Positions 62,832 to 64,000 of a stretch of DNA of 64,000 nucleotides are shown piece after piece. The position numbers were made by a program, and so were the translations under genes. The notes below the pieces were generated by a model, which was not told where the DNA came from, ran no database searches, and saw only the letters and a list, made by a program, of their open reading frames with translations. The stretch lies in assembly GCA_030684395.1 (NCBI GenBank), contig JAUXTT010000008.1, forward strand, positions 124,001 through 188,000, written 5' to 3'. The DNA comes from Bacteroidota bacterium (lineage in GTDB: Bacteria > Bacteroidota > Bacteroidia > B-17B0 > Aurantibacillaceae). Position 1 is the first letter of the stretch. Every line of letters begins with the position of its first letter.

Positions 62832-64000
62832 TTATTTTTTATTCAATAGGAATTGTTTCTCCAAAGAAGCTGTTTCTCCATTGTTTCCCATAGGTAGATT
62901 TATTGTTTCATTTGTATCAATAAATCCTTTTTTAGAGATCTTTATTTTATAGGTTGTTCCGCCTTTAACAGAAAAGAAATACTCGCCCATTTCGTTTGTA
63001 ACTGTGGACGTCACTTTATCACCACTTTCTGTGGTAAGTTCTACCTCTGCTCCGTCTAATCCTTTTCCTTCGAAACCATCACGAATCATTCCTTTTAGTA
63101 TGCTTAGTTCATTACCTGTCATCTTTTTGAAATCTTTCTGAAGAACTGCATAATCCATCAAATCTACTTTATAAATATCTGTTTCTCCCAAACCACCTTC
63201 TCTGTTACTCGCAAAATAAGCAACTTTAGCATCGGCAGATATGGTAAATGTTTTGTCATCTCTGAAAGTATTAATTGGATACCCCAGATTTACAGGTTTA
63301 CTCCAGGTTCCATTCTCCAAAATAGTCCTGAATATATCCTGCCCACCCATTGAATTAGGTCCATTTGAGCAGAAAAATAAAGTCTTTCCATCAGGAGATA
63401 AAAACATTCCGCCTTCATCAAAAGAAGTATTTATTTCTGCACCCATGTTTACAGGTTTGTTCCATTCTGTTTTAGTTTTTCTGGTAACCATCCATATATC
63501 AGAGTGACCTAAGCCACCTTTTCGTTCACTGGTAAAAAATATTGTTTTCCCATCGGGTGAAACACATGCCCCACCTTCCCAATAACTTGAGTTAATTGGT
63601 TTCCCAAGCGATTCTGGAGTTTTCCACTTATTATTATTAACCTTAGAAACAAATATATCACCACCTCTTGATTCCGGATCGTTAATGTTATTTCTGTAAA
63701 TAAAGATCTGTTTACCATCAGCGCTCATACCTGTACAAGCATCGTGCGCCCCATCCACATTTACTTGCCCCGGAACCGGCTCTGCCGCATTCCATTTTGC
63801 CCCGGCACTATCCCAGGAAGAAATATAAATATCTTCAAAGTACTTTCCATCTCCTTCAATGTCCATTGGTGCATCAGTAGTTTCAGGCCTGCGGGAACTG
63901 AATACCAGTTTTTTTCCATCAGCACTTATACTTGGGGCTTTATCATCAAACTGAGAATTGATAAGATTACCAGCATTGTCAATTTTGACATTTACAGGGC
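62832..64000 (-). CDS. PD40 beta-propeller protein with C-terminal carboxypeptidase-regulatory-like domain (5' partial)
   Basis: The frame is open without a stop to the window edge, so the start lies beyond base 64000; the first internal Met at 63866 is not the real start. The visible 389 residues contain four or five PD40/TolB-type blades, with ISADGKKLVFSSRRP near the edge, SPDGKTIFFTSERKGGLGHSDIWM, SPDGKTLFFCSNGPNSMGGQDIF and ISADAKVAYFASNREGGLGETDIY. A beta-sandwich from about 260 before the C-terminus (VELTTESGDKVTSTVTNEMGEYFF) is a carboxypeptidase-D-regulatory-like domain. This order occurs in PorE-like/OmpA-linked envelope proteins of Bacteroidota; no OmpA domain follows here. It probably acts in the periplasm or outer membrane. 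Confidence 0.88.
   Translation of the reverse strand, partial: PVNVKIDNAGNLINSQFDDKAPSISADGKKLVFSSRRPETTDAPMDIEGDGKYFEDIYISSWDSAGAKWNAAEPVPGQVNVDGAHDACTGMSADGKQIFIYRNNINDPESRGGDIFVSKVNNNKWKTPESLGKPINSSYWEGGACVSPDGKTIFFTSERKGGLGHSDIWMVTRKTKTEWNKPVNMGAEINTSFDEGGMFLSPDGKTLFFCSNGPNSMGGQDIFRTILENGTWSKPVNLGYPINTFRDDKTFTISADAKVAYFASNREGGLGETDIYKVDLMDYAVLQKDFKKMTGNELSILKGMIRDGFEGKGLDGAEVELTTESGDKVTSTVTNEMGEYFFSVKGGTTYKIKISKKGFIDTNETINLPMGNNGETASLEKQFLLNKK

Noticed and set aside
63832-63866. ATG at 63866 as the start of the PD40 gene
   Set aside because: The frame stays open upstream to the window edge and encodes another PD40 motif (ISADGKKLVFSSRRP), so the gene is 5' partial.

Overview
The window comes from a Bacteroidota genome, probably near Flavobacteriales. 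The evidence is a DNA polymerase III alpha subunit fused to its proofreading exonuclease, a secreted protein with a type IX secretion (Por) C-terminal sorting domain, a PD40-propeller lipoprotein-type gene, TAnnTTTG promoter elements and overall A/T richness. No rRNA, tRNA, CRISPR array, insertion sequence or prophage was seen.

Layout. (1) Bases 1-4122 are a small accessory region: the tail of an unknown gene, a short reverse-strand gene that looks frameshifted, and a two-gene forward unit (an unknown protein with one membrane segment, and a TPR protein with a HEPN-like C-terminus). (2) Bases 4145-9477 hold housekeeping genes on the reverse strand: dnaE and a bacterial PH-domain membrane protein. 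The spaces around them carry two related palindromic repeat elements. (3) Bases 9519-58828 are one very large surface-polysaccharide locus: 46 reverse-strand genes, mostly spaced from -32 to +47 bases and without an internal break. It starts with a NusG-family antiterminator paralogue (UpxY/RfaH-like) and ends at a hairpin plus T-tract just past a DUF3820 gene. A winged-helix regulator with a degenerate nucleotidyltransferase domain lies directly upstream. (4) Bases 59655-64000 hold a forward T9SS cargo gene, a bidirectional terminator, and a reverse pair (DUF1573 and PD40 proteins), the second running off the window.

How the locus works. Wzm/Wzt, the latter with a C-terminal carbohydrate-binding domain, point to ABC-transporter-dependent export of an O-antigen or similar glycan; no Wzx or Wzy was recognised. 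Precursor genes include a UDP-GlcNAc 2-epimerase (WecB), the WecE aminotransferase with a PglD/NeuD-like acyltransferase (probably a dTDP-4-amino-sugar), two further DegT-family enzymes, two sugar epimerases, two AsnB-like amidotransferases, and an atypical nonulosonate-like set (SAF-less NeuB-like enzyme, short NeuA-like enzyme, cyclase-like protein). Assembly genes include at least seven soluble or anchored glycosyltransferases and five GT-C-like polytopic proteins. One GT-C-like protein is fused to a uridine-kinase-like P-loop domain and sits in a compact module with an aldolase, two nucleotidyltransferases, a HAD phosphatase and a GDPD-like protein. Decoration genes include two OafA-type acyltransferases, three methyltransferases, a FemAB-like transferase, a polysaccharide deacetylase and a cupin-like protein. 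The most novel parts are the kinase/GT-C module (42728-48695), the nonulosonate-like set (34448-39183) and the cupin/deacetylase/FemAB/aminotransferase block (24252-28345).
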